Below are positions 44,412-53,604 of a stretch of DNA of 64,000 nt, one piece after another. Source of the DNA: Motiliproteus sp. MSK22-1 (GTDB lineage Bacteria; Pseudomonadota; Gammaproteobacteria; Pseudomonadales; Balneatricaceae); assembly GCF_001968815.1 (NCBI RefSeq), contig NZ_MIEQ01000027.1, positions 1 to 64,000 on the forward strand, written 5' to 3'. The notes under the pieces were generated by a model. It had not been told where the DNA came from. It made no database searches and worked only from the letters and a program-made list of their open reading frames with translations. The translations under genes and the position numbers were made by a program. The number at the start of each line of letters is the position of its first letter. Within the stretch, counting starts at the first letter, position 1.

Positions 44412-44645
44412 ATGAGCCAGCAGCAACCTAATGATCCGTTACACGGAATTACCTTGGAAAAAATTGTCAACAGTTTGGTAGAGCACTATGGGTGGGCAGA
44501 TCTGGGCGAGCGTATAAACATCCGCTGCTTCAATAGCGATCCATCTGTTAAGTCGAGTCTCAAGTTTTTACGCAAGACTCCCTGGGCAAGAAAAAAAGTC
44601 GAAGACTTATATATTGCCACTCAGAAGAATCCCTACCGCTCATAA
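44412..44645 (+). CDS. VF530 family (DUF2132) small DNA-binding-like protein
   Basis: A 77-residue protein matching the VF530 family almost throughout: [36 protein letters not shown] and [17 protein letters not shown]. The family is predicted to bind DNA through a helical fold, and its cellular role is unknown. It stands alone; the next gene starts 145 bases later. Confidence 0.9.
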   Translation: MSQQQPNDPLHGITLEKIVNSLVEHYGWADLGERINIRCFNSDPSVKSSLKFLRKTPWARKKVEDLYIATQKNPYRS

Positions 44646-44790
44646 TCCAGCACAGAGTCGGCGACACCAAAACTCTCATGGGAACACCTTACGAAATCAG
44701 CAGAGGCTGGTTTTAGATAAGCTGGTTTTAGGCACTCTGATAGAGTGCTGGTGCTTTTGGTATTATAAAAACTGTAAGCGAGTATCAAAA

Positions 44791-45090
44791 ATGTCTTATG
44801 AAATGCTAGTTGGCCTGCATGTTCTGGACGATCAGGAGTATCAGAAATACAGAGCAGCAATGAAGCCCATACTGTCATCTTATGGAGGAGCCTTCGGTTA
44901 CGACTTCAGGGTATCAGAAGTGCTGTTGTCTCAAACGGAGGAAGAAATTAACCGCGTTTTTACAATTAACTTTTCAGATGCAGAACAAATGGATGGTTTC
45001 TTTACTAATCCTGAGTATCTGATAGTCAAAGAAAAGTATTTCAAAGATTCTGTGGCTAGTGTCACGATCATATCAAGCTATCAGAAGTAG
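44791..45090 (+). CDS. DUF1330-like small protein
   Basis: A 99-residue protein of the ferredoxin-like alpha/beta-barrel type. YEMLVGLHVLDDQEYQKYRAAM, the GGAFGYDFRVSE turn, FTINFSDAEQMDGFFTNPEY and a closing SVTIISSYQK fit DUF1330/NIPSNAP-like proteins. Start 44791 is chosen because the earlier part of the open frame (from 44614) is unlike any protein and crosses the previous gene. Function is unknown. Confidence 0.65.
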   Translation: MSYEMLVGLHVLDDQEYQKYRAAMKPILSSYGGAFGYDFRVSEVLLSQTEEEINRVFTINFSDAEQMDGFFTNPEYLIVKEKYFKDSVASVTIISSYQK

Positions 45091-45159
45091 ATTGTATTCC
45101 TGTTGAGTTTTATCGCAATTTATTGACATTAAAGGTTAAATTTTATTATTTGATCGGCT

Positions 45160-45200
45160 CTCTGCTATCGCTCTGTGTCTTAATCAGAGCGATAGCAGAG
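45160..45200. terminator. perfect 16-bp hairpin before the ribose promoter
   Basis: CTCTGCTATCGCTCTG (45160-45175) pairs perfectly with CAGAGCGATAGCAGAG (45185-45200) around a nine-base loop, followed by GCTTTCT. It separates the DUF1330 gene from the ribose operon and probably ends the upstream transcript. The T-run is weak. Confidence 0.7.
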
Positions 45201-45229
45201 GCTTTCTCGACGCTAACCATCAAAATTAT

Positions 45230-45288
45230 TTGACACTCTGCAATCAACCTGTCTATTCTTACGCAACCGATTGCGCAATCGTTTGCGT
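45230..45288 (+). promoter_or_regulatory. ribose operon promoter and RbsR-type operator
   Basis: TTGACA at 45230-45235, 18 bases, then TATTCT at 45254-45259 make a sigma-70 promoter. Immediately downstream, 45261-45288 is a near-palindrome centred on CGATTGCGCAATCG with outer ACGCAA/TTGCGT arms, the CG-centred shape bound by LacI-family regulators. RbsR, encoded at the operon end, would block the start site when no sugar is bound. Confidence 0.85.
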
Positions 45289-45327
45289 GTCGGCCTGACC
45301 CAATAAAAACAAAATGGAGAAGCTGTA

Positions 45328-46260
45328 ATGGTCTTTCTAAAAAAAGCATCGATTGCTCTAGTTGCATCTGTTGCGCTGATGGCTGGATCGGCCATGGCTA
45401 ATGATAAGCCTGTTGTGGGCTTGATCATGAAGTCACTGGCGAACGAATTTTTCAGAGATATGCTGGAGGGGACAAAAGAACATGCTGCGCGCCGTGGTGA
45501 TTATGAGCTGCGGGCCGTAGGCATGCAGAATGAAACCGACTTTCAGTCCCAGATAAATGCTGTTGAGAACTTTATTACTCAGGGAGTCGACATTATCGTC
45601 ATTGCTCCTGCTGACTCTCGGGCAATGGTTCGTCCTTTGAAGCGGGCAATGGAAGCGGGTGTCGTTGTGGTGAACTTTGATGTATCTCTGGATGCTGATG
45701 CCAAGAAAAAACAAGGAGTTGACCTTGCTTTTGTCGGACCTGATAACCGTGACGGTGCCCGATTGGCCGGTGATGCGCTAGCCAAAGAGCTTGGAGCAGG
45801 GGCGAAAGTTGTCATTATTGAAGGGAACCCGGGTGCGGATAATGCTCATGAGAGGAAACTGGGTTTTGAAGATGCCATTAAGGCGGGTGGATTGAAGCTG
45901 ATTGACTCACGTACGGCACATTGGGAAACGGAAGAAGCAAATACCGTTTTTTCCAATATGCTGACCGCTCATCCTGATATTCAGGGTGTTCTTGCCGCCA
46001 ATGATTCCATGGCAATTGGTGTGGTGAAAGCGCTGGAATCAGCAGGCCGTGCCGGTGATATTAAGGTCGTTGCCTTTGATAATATCCCTGCGGTCGGTCC
46101 GATGCTGGCGGATGGTCGATTATTGGCGACGGTTGATCAGTTTGGTCGTGATATGGCTGCCAATTCTATCGAACTTGGTCTGGAAGTATTAAAAGGTGGA
46201 CCCCAGCTGGAAGGCTGGGTTAAGACTCCCCTCAAACTCGTGGTATCTGATAAGAAGTAA
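45328..46260 (+). CDS. rbsB: ribose-type ABC transporter binding protein
   Basis: A 310-residue periplasmic binding protein with a signal peptide (ALVASVALMAGSAMAN). The sugar-binding fold of the LacI/RbsB type is seen in VGLIMKSLANEFFRDMLEG, DIIVIAPADSRAM, DNRDGARLAGDAL, PGADNAHERKLGFEDAI, AANDSMAIG and VAFDNIPAVGPML. It delivers ribose or a related pentose to RbsC. It is the first gene of the operon, 39 bases downstream of the operator. Confidence 0.9.
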   Translation: MVFLKKASIALVASVALMAGSAMANDKPVVGLIMKSLANEFFRDMLEGTKEHAARRGDYELRAVGMQNETDFQSQINAVENFITQGVDIIVIAPADSRAMVRPLKRAMEAGVVVVNFDVSLDADAKKKQGVDLAFVGPDNRDGARLAGDALAKELGAGAKVVIIEGNPGADNAHERKLGFEDAIKAGGLKLIDSRTAHWETEEANTVFSNMLTAHPDIQGVLAANDSMAIGVVKALESAGRAGDIKVVAFDNIPAVGPMLADGRLLATVDQFGRDMAANSIELGLEVLKGGPQLEGWVKTPLKLVVSDKK

Positions 46261-46393
46261 TCGATTTGATTGATTAAACAACGTTGCTGAGCCGGTGATG
46301 TTTGTCGAATGCTAAGTCATTCCGCCTTAGGTCCAGAGGCGGAGTGGCTCAGACTCTTGTCCAGATAGGAATGCTGAAGTTTGGGAGGTCTTG

Positions 46394-47941
46394 ATGTCCA
46401 CAACCCCTGTCCACAATCAGGATCTGTTGGAAAGTCCTGATGAAGAAATCTTACGAGTTGAATCTCTGCGTAAACACTTTGGTGGGGTAAAAGCGCTGCA
46501 GGGAGTGAATTTCTCCCTGAAAAGAGGTGAAGTCCATGCACTGGTTGGTGAAAATGGCGCAGGCAAGTCTACGCTGATAAAGATTCTTACCGGTGTTCAT
46601 TCAATGGATGGCGGAAAGATTTTTCTAAACGGCTCTGAATATCAGCCGGAAAATCCCAGGCAGGCTAAAGCTCAGGGAATGCAGGTGGTTCATCAGGAAT
46701 TCAATTTACTGACTCATCTGTCTGTCGCCGAAAATATCTGTTTTGAAGCCTTTCCTAAAACACGCCTGGGTTTGCTGGATCGTAACGAAATGAACCGCCG
46801 AGCCCGTGCTGCCATGGAAGCTATCGGGTTGTCGGATGTGAACGTGTCCGACAGTATTAGCCAATGGGGTATCGCATACCGTCAGTTGGTTGAAATTGCC
46901 CGAGCACTGCAATCAAAAAGCCAGATTCTGATTCTGGATGAGCCAACAGCGACGCTCACGGATCGAGAAACCGACAAGCTCTTTCAGATCATTGACACCA
47001 TTAAGAAGCAGGGTGTCACCGTGGTATTTGTTTCTCATCACCTGAATGAAGTGTTTTCCATCTGTGACAGGGTAACTGTTTTTCGTAGCGGTGAGTCGAT
47101 CATTACCGAAAAAATAGCAGACACGACTCCTGAAAAAGTTGTCAGCCATATGGTTGGTAAGCATCTTGAACTTGAAATGGCCCACAACTTTGAAGCGCAT
47201 GAGCTAGGTGAAATTGCCTTATCTGCTGATCGGTTAAGAGTGCCGCAGTCGCCCCATGAGAGTGGTGTTTCCTTTGAGTTACGTTATGGAGAGGTGCTGG
47301 GTATTGCCGGATTGGTCGGTGCGGGACGCACGGAGTTATTACGTAGCCTGTTTGGTGTTCAGCAGATTGCTTCAGGCTGTCTTCTCAGAGACCAATCGGA
47401 GGTTGTTTTTAAAAAGCCCAGAGATGCTATCGATGCCGGAATAGGTTTTGTGACAGAAGATAGAAAAGAGGAAGGGCTGATCCTCGATATGTCTATTGCA
47501 GAAAACTCATCTCTGGCATCAATCGAGCAGGTTTCATCCGCAGGGCTGATGCAAATCGGTCGTGAGAATGAACTTGCCAGAAAAAACGGAGAAGTACTGA
47601 AACTGAAATACGGACAGCTCAAAGACAATGTATCGAGTCTTTCGGGTGGTAATCAGCAAAAGGTGGTTTTGGCCAAGTGGATCGCTCGTCAGCCTGAAGT
47701 CTTGCTGCTGGATGAACCAACGCGGGGAGTAGACGTAGGTGCAAAGGCTGAAATTTACTCCATTCTCCGATCGCTGGCCCGTGAAGGTAAGGCGCTGCTG
47801 GTGGTGTCTTCGGAAATGCCGGAGCTGATCACTCTCTGTGACCGAATACTCGTGTTAGCCGACCATCAAATAAAAGGCGAACTGGCACCTGATGAGTTCT
47901 CCCAGGAAAGAATTCTCCAGCTTGCTTATAAGGGCAACTAA
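46394..47941 (+). CDS. rbsA: ribose-type ABC transporter ATPase (duplicated)
   Basis: A 515-residue protein with two ATPase halves. The first has GENGAGKST and ILDEPTATLTD, the second LVGAGRTEL, LSGGNQQKVVLAKW and LLDEPTRGVDVG. This is the standard sugar-importer double ATPase, with a degenerate second Walker A. ATG 46394 follows GGGAGG; the in-frame TTG at 46391 is less likely. It is separated from rbsB by 133 bases and from rbsC by about 220. Confidence 0.94.
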   Translation: MSTTPVHNQDLLESPDEEILRVESLRKHFGGVKALQGVNFSLKRGEVHALVGENGAGKSTLIKILTGVHSMDGGKIFLNGSEYQPENPRQAKAQGMQVVHQEFNLLTHLSVAENICFEAFPKTRLGLLDRNEMNRRARAAMEAIGLSDVNVSDSISQWGIAYRQLVEIARALQSKSQILILDEPTATLTDRETDKLFQIIDTIKKQGVTVVFVSHHLNEVFSICDRVTVFRSGESIITEKIADTTPEKVVSHMVGKHLELEMAHNFEAHELGEIALSADRLRVPQSPHESGVSFELRYGEVLGIAGLVGAGRTELLRSLFGVQQIASGCLLRDQSEVVFKKPRDAIDAGIGFVTEDRKEEGLILDMSIAENSSLASIEQVSSAGLMQIGRENELARKNGEVLKLKYGQLKDNVSSLSGGNQQKVVLAKWIARQPEVLLLDEPTRGVDVGAKAEIYSILRSLAREGKALLVVSSEMPELITLCDRILVLADHQIKGELAPDEFSQERILQLAYKGN

Positions 47942-48163
47942 GGAACCTATGATGAGTCCATCGACAATAGAGCTGTTAAACCAGAACCTGGTTAAACAGG
48001 GCTGAATTAAGTAAAGGCCTGAATAATTAAAAATCAGGTGAGTTAAAGACACTGACTGATAAAAGAGCTGCGCGATAACTGAGCTACAGATATCAGTAAT
48101 TTCTCAGGTATCAGTAAACGCCAGGTAAAGGCTGTAGCAGATAAGAATAAGAGGTTTTAGGTG

Positions 48164-49165
48164 ATGACCGCTACGAACGTAAAAGTAAATGGGGCAGCGA
48201 AATCCAGTCGTTTCTCCTTCAAGGCAATTATCCGGGATGCCGGCATAGGGTTGGCATTGATCGGATTGATTGTGATTTTTTCACTGTCGTCGGAACATTT
48301 TCTGGCTGCCAATAATATCACCAATATTCTTACCCAGATTACCATCAACCTTATTCTGGCGGTTGGTTTAACATTTGTGATTCTTATTGCGGGTATCGAC
48401 CTGTCGGTTGGCTCGGTGCTAGCGTTTGCTGCCGTTGTTGCCGGTAAAGCGATCACTTTACCAGGGCTTGGCCCGACAGAAGCAATTATGCTGGCAGTGA
48501 TGGCTGCGCTGCTGGCTGGGACGCTCTGTGGGCTGTTAAACGGCCTTATCAGCGCCTATTGGGGACTGCCGTCTTTCATTATTACTTTGGGTATGCTGAA
48601 TATTGCCCGGGGGGGCGCGTTACATATTTCAGAAGCTCAAACCATCTACTCCTTTCCCGAACAATTTAATGATTTTGGTTCCGCCTCGATATTTGGCATC
48701 CCGGTTGTCTTTATTGTCGCTTTGGTGCTCGTTGGAATTGCCTGGTTTGTGTTACACAAAACCGTTTTTGGGCGAATGATATATGGTATCGGCAACAATG
48801 AAGAAGCCGTTAGATTGGCCGGTCATCCCGTCTTCTGGTACAAGGTCGCAGCCTTTACTATCTGTGGTTTAACCGCGGGTGTCGCAGCCATCGTATATAT
48901 GGCACGCCTCAACATCTCCAGCCCTATTGCAGGAATTGGCTTTGAGTTAAATGCCATCGCTGCGGTTATTATCGGCGGCACCAGCTTGATGGGCGGGCGA
49001 GGGAGCATACAGGGGACTTTGCTGGGGGCCTTCATTATAGGTGTTCTGGCTAACGGGCTTATTTTAATAGGGCTCAATGATTTTATGCGCCAAATGATTA
49101 CGGGTCTGGTGATTATTGTTGCGGTGGTGCTGGATCATTACCGAGAAAAGTATACCAAGGTATAA
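48164..49165 (+). CDS. rbsC: ribose-type ABC transporter permease
   Basis: A 333-residue inner-membrane permease with about ten helices. Family blocks include LILAVGLTFVILIAGIDLSVGSV, GLPSFIITLGMLNIARG, GIGNNEEAVRLAG and IAAVIIGGTSLMGGRGS. ATG 48164 sits behind AAGAGG. It forms the membrane channel with RbsA and RbsB. Confidence 0.94.
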   Translation: MTATNVKVNGAAKSSRFSFKAIIRDAGIGLALIGLIVIFSLSSEHFLAANNITNILTQITINLILAVGLTFVILIAGIDLSVGSVLAFAAVVAGKAITLPGLGPTEAIMLAVMAALLAGTLCGLLNGLISAYWGLPSFIITLGMLNIARGGALHISEAQTIYSFPEQFNDFGSASIFGIPVVFIVALVLVGIAWFVLHKTVFGRMIYGIGNNEEAVRLAGHPVFWYKVAAFTICGLTAGVAAIVYMARLNISSPIAGIGFELNAIAAVIIGGTSLMGGRGSIQGTLLGAFIIGVLANGLILIGLNDFMRQMITGLVIIVAVVLDHYREKYTKV

Positions 49166-49225
49166 AACTGTGAAAATTTAGCCATTGCTGTTGTTTCCTC
49201 TATGCACTCGTCTGCGGAGCGTTGA

Positions 49226-49663
49226 ATGTTAAAAAATATTGATCCTTTATTGAATGCTGATTTGTTGCATGTTTTGCGGGCTATGGGACATGGAGATGAA
49301 TTAGCTCTGGTTGACTGTAATTTTCCAGCTATCTCTATGGCAATGGGAAAACCGGTTATTCGCTTAGATGGTGTTGGAACCGCACGAGCAGGCGAAGCGA
49401 TTTTGTCCGTGCTTCCATTGGATACCTTTGTTGAAAAACCAGTCCAAAGAATGGAAATGGTGGATCGGCCTGCGTCTGAAATGCCTGCCGTACAACTGGA
49501 GTTTGAGGCTTTGTTAAAGAGTACAAATGGTGAAGGTTTGATGGGATCCCTGGAACGCTTTGCGTTTTATGAAGCTGCCAGAAATGCATTTGCCATTGTC
49601 ATCACCGGAGAATCCAGGGGGTACGGTTGTTTCATGTTGAAGAAGGGGGTGATTTTTTCATAG
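49226..49663 (+). CDS. fucU: RbsD/FucU-family sugar mutarotase, FucU-like
   Basis: A 145-residue mutarotase. It begins MLKNIDPLLNADLLHVLRAMG, with HGDE and FPAISM, and ends RFAFYEAARNAFAIVITGES and LKKGVIFS. These blocks match FucU (L-fucose mutarotase) far better than RbsD, which begins with a different KKGTVLN motif. It speeds conversion between anomers of the imported sugar. Its place in a ribose-type operon suggests either broad pentose use or transport of a 6-deoxy or other sugar. Confidence 0.88.
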   Translation: MLKNIDPLLNADLLHVLRAMGHGDELALVDCNFPAISMAMGKPVIRLDGVGTARAGEAILSVLPLDTFVEKPVQRMEMVDRPASEMPAVQLEFEALLKSTNGEGLMGSLERFAFYEAARNAFAIVITGESRGYGCFMLKKGVIFS

Positions 49664-49725
49664 CTGAAAGATTGCCCGGCAGACTACCGAGAGTAGATAT
49701 CTAGGTCACAGGATTGAATTTCAAT

Positions 49726-50667
49726 ATGAATACACTGGTTGTTTTGGGGAGTGTCAACGCCGATCATGTACTACGGGTTTCGCAGTTGCCTAAACCCGGC
49801 GAAACCGTATCGGGTACAGACTTTCAGATTCTTTATGGTGGTAAGGGTGCCAATCAGGCTGTTGCTGCCTGTCAAATGGGGGCTAATACGGCCTTTGTCG
49901 GCTGTCTGGGAGAAGATGCGATCGGCTCTGAAATGATCGCCCGGTTTGCCGAATTGGGGATGGAAACCAGTGGCCTTCAGCAGATCGAAGGCAGTAAAAC
50001 CGGATCGGCGCTGATTTTTGTCGACCCGGCAGGTGAGAACTGTATCGGTATTTCGGCCCAGGCTAATAGCGAGCTGACTGCTGATCGAATCCAACCTAAC
50101 AGGAAGGCCATTGAGTCAGCCAGGACATTGTTAATGCAGCTGGAAACACCCCTGGAAGGGATCGAATATTCAGCCAGAATTGCAAAAGAAGCAGCGACCA
50201 TGGTGGTTTTGAATCCTGCACCAGCCCAGCCACTACCAGACAGGTTATTAAGCTTGATAGACATCATTACACCTAATCAGACAGAAGCCGAAATACTGAC
50301 CGGTGTGGCTGTCCCGGATTCCGGTTCCGACTGGGATAATAGCAGTGCTGCCAGAGCAGCTGATGTGTTGCATGACAAGGGCGTTCCTACAGTACTCATC
50401 ACACTGGGTTCCCGCGGGGTGTGGTTCAGTGAGCAAGGCCAAGGTAAACTAATCAGCGGCTTCAAGGTGAAAGCTGTCGATACAACTGCTGCCGGTGATT
50501 GTTTTAATGGTGCATTGGTGGCTGGGCTGCAGGACGGGCAACCGATGTTAGATGCCATAGAGTTTGCCCAGGCTGCTGCTGCTATTTCGGTTACGCGTGA
50601 GGGGGCTCAAGCCTCGATACCCTGTCTGGATGAAGTTCGGTCGTTTTTAGTGGCAAAGGCCAGTTAA
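49726..50667 (+). CDS. rbsK: ribokinase
   Basis: A 313-residue PfkB-family kinase. It carries VLGSVNADHVLRVSQLPKPGE, the GGKGANQAVAACQMG motif, NPAPAQPLPD and the C-terminal signature with the catalytic Asp in DTTAAGDCFNGALVAG. It phosphorylates the imported sugar at O5 using ATP. Start 49726 gives the usual N-terminus; an in-frame TTG at 49714 is unneeded. Confidence 0.93.
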   Translation: MNTLVVLGSVNADHVLRVSQLPKPGETVSGTDFQILYGGKGANQAVAACQMGANTAFVGCLGEDAIGSEMIARFAELGMETSGLQQIEGSKTGSALIFVDPAGENCIGISAQANSELTADRIQPNRKAIESARTLLMQLETPLEGIEYSARIAKEAATMVVLNPAPAQPLPDRLLSLIDIITPNQTEAEILTGVAVPDSGSDWDNSSAARAADVLHDKGVPTVLITLGSRGVWFSEQGQGKLISGFKVKAVDTTAAGDCFNGALVAGLQDGQPMLDAIEFAQAAAAISVTREGAQASIPCLDEVRSFLVAKAS

Positions 50668-50685
50668 TTTATTGGAGTTAAACGT

Positions 50686-51711
50686 TTGGCAGCAACGATT
50701 AAAGATGTCGCATTACATGCCGGTGTATCGACAACAACAGTCTCTCATGTATTAAATGAGACGCGCTTTGTTGCTGAAACAACTCGAGAGCGAGTATTTA
50801 AAGCCTCCCGGGAATTGAACTACGCACCCAGCGCCGTTGCCCGCAGCCTGAAAGTAAAAACGACTAAAAGTCTTGGGATGCTGGTGACCACTACATTAAA
50901 TCCGTTTTATGCAGAGGTCGTTCGAGAGGTCGAAAAGTATTGCTATCAGCAGGGATACAACCTGATTCTCTGTAATACCGATGGTGATCCGACAAAAACC
51001 AGCTCCTATTTACAGATGCTGGCTCAGAAACGAGTCGACGGTATTCTTATTATGTGTACCGCCTATGATGATGCTCAATTCCAGACTATTTCTTCGCAAC
51101 GGGATCTTCCAATGGTTGTTATGGACTGGGGGCCTACCGATGCTTATCTGGATCGTATTCAGGATAATTCCTTTAAAGGAGGCTTGCTGGCCACTCAATA
51201 TTTGATTGATGCCGGCCACAGAGATATTGCCTATATCGGAGGTCCTAAAGAAAAATTACCAGCTCAGCAGCGGATAGAAGGTTTTCGGCAAGCGATGGCT
51301 GATGCGGGTATCCGCATAAATCCTGACTGGGTTCTTGAATCTGATTTTGAATGTGAAGGAGGTCAGTTAGCAATGACCGAGCTGCTTACACGGGATCGAC
51401 TGCCGACGGCCATTTTTGCGGGTAATGACATGATGGCGATGGGGGCAATGAGTGTTGCACAGCAACGGGGCTTAAAGATTCCTGAACAGTTGTCTGTCAT
51501 TGGCTACGACAATATCTCATTCTCTGCCTATTTCAGTCCGCCGTTGACCACGGTTAATCAACCTAAGGAGCCGTTGGCAAAACTGGCCGTTAGCACTTTG
51601 ATCGACCGCTTGAATACGCCCCGTTCTGAAGGAAAGGTTATGATGCTTGAGCCAGATCTGGTAATACGTCATTCAGTAGCAGCTCCGGCTGGTCAGGATC
51701 GCTTTTTATAA
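50686..51711 (+). CDS. rbsR: LacI-family repressor of the ribose operon
   Basis: A 341-residue regulator. The N-terminal helix-turn-helix is IKDVALHAGVSTTTVSHVLNE, followed by the hinge helix NYAPSAVARSLK and a periplasmic-binding-protein-like sugar domain (DGILIMCTAYDD, AIFAGNDMMAMGAM). Start is TTG 50686 behind GGAG. The gene closes the operon it should control through the site at 45261-45288. Confidence 0.92.
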   Translation: MAATIKDVALHAGVSTTTVSHVLNETRFVAETTRERVFKASRELNYAPSAVARSLKVKTTKSLGMLVTTTLNPFYAEVVREVEKYCYQQGYNLILCNTDGDPTKTSSYLQMLAQKRVDGILIMCTAYDDAQFQTISSQRDLPMVVMDWGPTDAYLDRIQDNSFKGGLLATQYLIDAGHRDIAYIGGPKEKLPAQQRIEGFRQAMADAGIRINPDWVLESDFECEGGQLAMTELLTRDRLPTAIFAGNDMMAMGAMSVAQQRGLKIPEQLSVIGYDNISFSAYFSPPLTTVNQPKEPLAKLAVSTLIDRLNTPRSEGKVMMLEPDLVIRHSVAAPAGQDRFL

Positions 51712-51881
51712 TAAAATCGATTTCCTTATTGATACTCATGTTGGTCCCCGTATTGATAATGCCTGAGCATGTGCTCTGAAGATCCTGAGCCTTTATCGAA
51801 CGTATCCACAGTTTCTGTGGATAACTCTGTGGGAAGCCTATGGCTAGCTGTCCCTGTTGCCCTAAGCGGGGTCCAGACAAT

Positions 51882-51930
51882 AAACTGAACGAATTCTGAC
51901 CGTTACGATTAAGGAGACTTCGTTCAGTTT
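51882..51930. terminator. bidirectional stem-loop between convergent genes
   Basis: AAACTGAACGAA (51882-51893) pairs perfectly with TTCGTTCAGTTT (51919-51930) around a 25-base loop, with T- and A-rich flanks. It lies between the rbsR end and the minus-strand MFS gene end, serving both strands. Confidence 0.65.
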
Positions 51931-51996
51931 TAACTTGCCAGCAGCGTCGTACTAAACGGAAGTTCTCCGTATCTTGAATTCAAGCTTTCATTCTCT

Positions 51997-53460
51997 TTAT
52001 GCCGCTCCGGATCTCTGTTCATCTGATGAAGCGCGTTTTGCCAGGACACCAGATCCCAAGGCAATTCCCAGCGCTACGACTACCAGAACTCCTGCAACAG
52101 CAAATGTTATTCTCATACCCTGAGTAACGGCTTCAGGGGAAGCCAGGGTGATGTCGGTAGTCATTGAGGCGAATGCGAAAACAGCGCCCATAACAGAAGC
52201 ACCGGTAATCAGTCCAAGATTGCGGGACAGGCTGAGCATACCGGAAATTGCACCCCGTTGATCCGGGGAGATATCCATCATAACGGTTGTGTTGTTCGCC
52301 GCCTGAAATAACTGATAACCGGGGGTCAGGATGGCGATGGCTGCAATGTAGCCTGCGGTACCAAACATTACAGGCAGCCCGGATAGCGCAAATGATCCTA
52401 GCGCCATCGTGGCGAGTCCGAGGATGACTATGAACGGAGCACCCAGGCGGTCAACCATATGACCTGCCGGAACGCCGCTTAGGGCCGCTATTATGGGGCC
52501 AATCGACATCACTATCCCGACAACGGCTTCATTAAGTCCATGAGCGTGATAAAGGTAAAACGGACCGACCACCAGAGTTGCCATCATCACGGTTGCGACC
52601 AGAATATTCATAATCAAGCTAGCGCTCAGTTGTTGATTTCGAAGCGTTGCCAACTGGATCAATGGTGATGCTACTTTCGTTTGGGCAAAAATAAATACCA
52701 CCAGCCCTGCGGCCGCGGCCAGTAACAGAGCTATGTTGAGTTGATTAAATTGACCATCCCCAACGGTCACAGCAAGAGCATAGCTTGCCAAGGTAAGGCC
52801 AAGTAGCAAGGTGCCCAACAGGTCGAAACCACCCCGGGCCTTTCGGGTTATTTTCCGGTCAATGGGCAGGAAGCGATATGCAAGCATGAAATTAACGATA
52901 CCCAGGGGAACCATGATAAGAAAGATGGCCCTCCAGCCGGGCCCCGCAATCAGAATTCCACCCAGGGTTGGACCCAGAGCTGTACCGATTGCAGACATGG
53001 TTCCCAGTAATCCCATTGCTCTCCCCGTCTTTTTTTTGGGGACTGTTGCCCGAACCAGCGCTATTGTCAGTGCCATCAAGATCGCCGCACCGAGGCCCTG
53101 CACCGCACGGGCGACCACCAGCATCCAGAGGGTCGGTGCAATACTGCATAAAACTGAGGCTAAGGTGAACAATAGAATACCGATTAACAGCATTCGTCGA
53201 TGCCCTATGATGTCACCTAAGCGTCCGGCGCTGACAATCAGGATGGTGACGGCAAGTAGATAGGCAATAATGACCCATTGAACATCCTGAAAAGAGGCTG
53301 TGAACGCTTGAGCTAAAGTGGGTAAGGCAATGTTTGCGATACTGATACCGAGTGATGACAACAGCATTGATAGCGCCAGGCCAGTGAGCGCCCACCGAAC
53401 CAAACCTGGCTGCGTTTTATCTGTTGTTTCTTCGCTTGATTCAGTCCTGTTTGGCTTCAT
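51997..53460 (-). CDS. DHA2-type MFS drug exporter, 14 membrane helices
   Basis: A 487-residue major-facilitator protein of the EmrB/QacA (DHA2) branch. It shows FQDVQWVIIAYLLAVTILIVSAGRLGDIIGHRRML, GLGAAILMALTIALV, motif C-like GLLGTMSAIGTALGPTLGG, then further helices to about 14 in total. It has a charged N-terminal tail. Such proteins pump toxic compounds out with protons. A LysR regulator diverges 144 bases away. The substrate is unknown. Confidence 0.9.
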   Translation of the reverse strand: MKPNRTESSEETTDKTQPGLVRWALTGLALSMLLSSLGISIANIALPTLAQAFTASFQDVQWVIIAYLLAVTILIVSAGRLGDIIGHRRMLLIGILLFTLASVLCSIAPTLWMLVVARAVQGLGAAILMALTIALVRATVPKKKTGRAMGLLGTMSAIGTALGPTLGGILIAGPGWRAIFLIMVPLGIVNFMLAYRFLPIDRKITRKARGGFDLLGTLLLGLTLASYALAVTVGDGQFNQLNIALLLAAAAGLVVFIFAQTKVASPLIQLATLRNQQLSASLIMNILVATVMMATLVVGPFYLYHAHGLNEAVVGIVMSIGPIIAALSGVPAGHMVDRLGAPFIVILGLATMALGSFALSGLPVMFGTAGYIAAIAILTPGYQLFQAANNTTVMMDISPDQRGAISGMLSLSRNLGLITGASVMGAVFAFASMTTDITLASPEAVTQGMRITFAVAGVLVVVALGIALGSGVLAKRASSDEQRSGAA

Positions 53461-53604
53461 CTTTTACTCCATGCTTTGATAACGGTGGAAATTGATCTGT
53501 AGTAATATACTTCCCGGTTATATATGGCGGAAGACGCACTCTTTGCACTTTATTCGTGCGCCTGGCGCTATATCAAATTAATAAACCTGTGTTATGGTTG
53601 ATCC

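Noticed and set aside
45160-45200. Ribose leader hairpin as attC site or riboswitch
   Set aside because: It is a simple perfect stem with no boxes or multi-helix form, and it lies upstream of the promoter.
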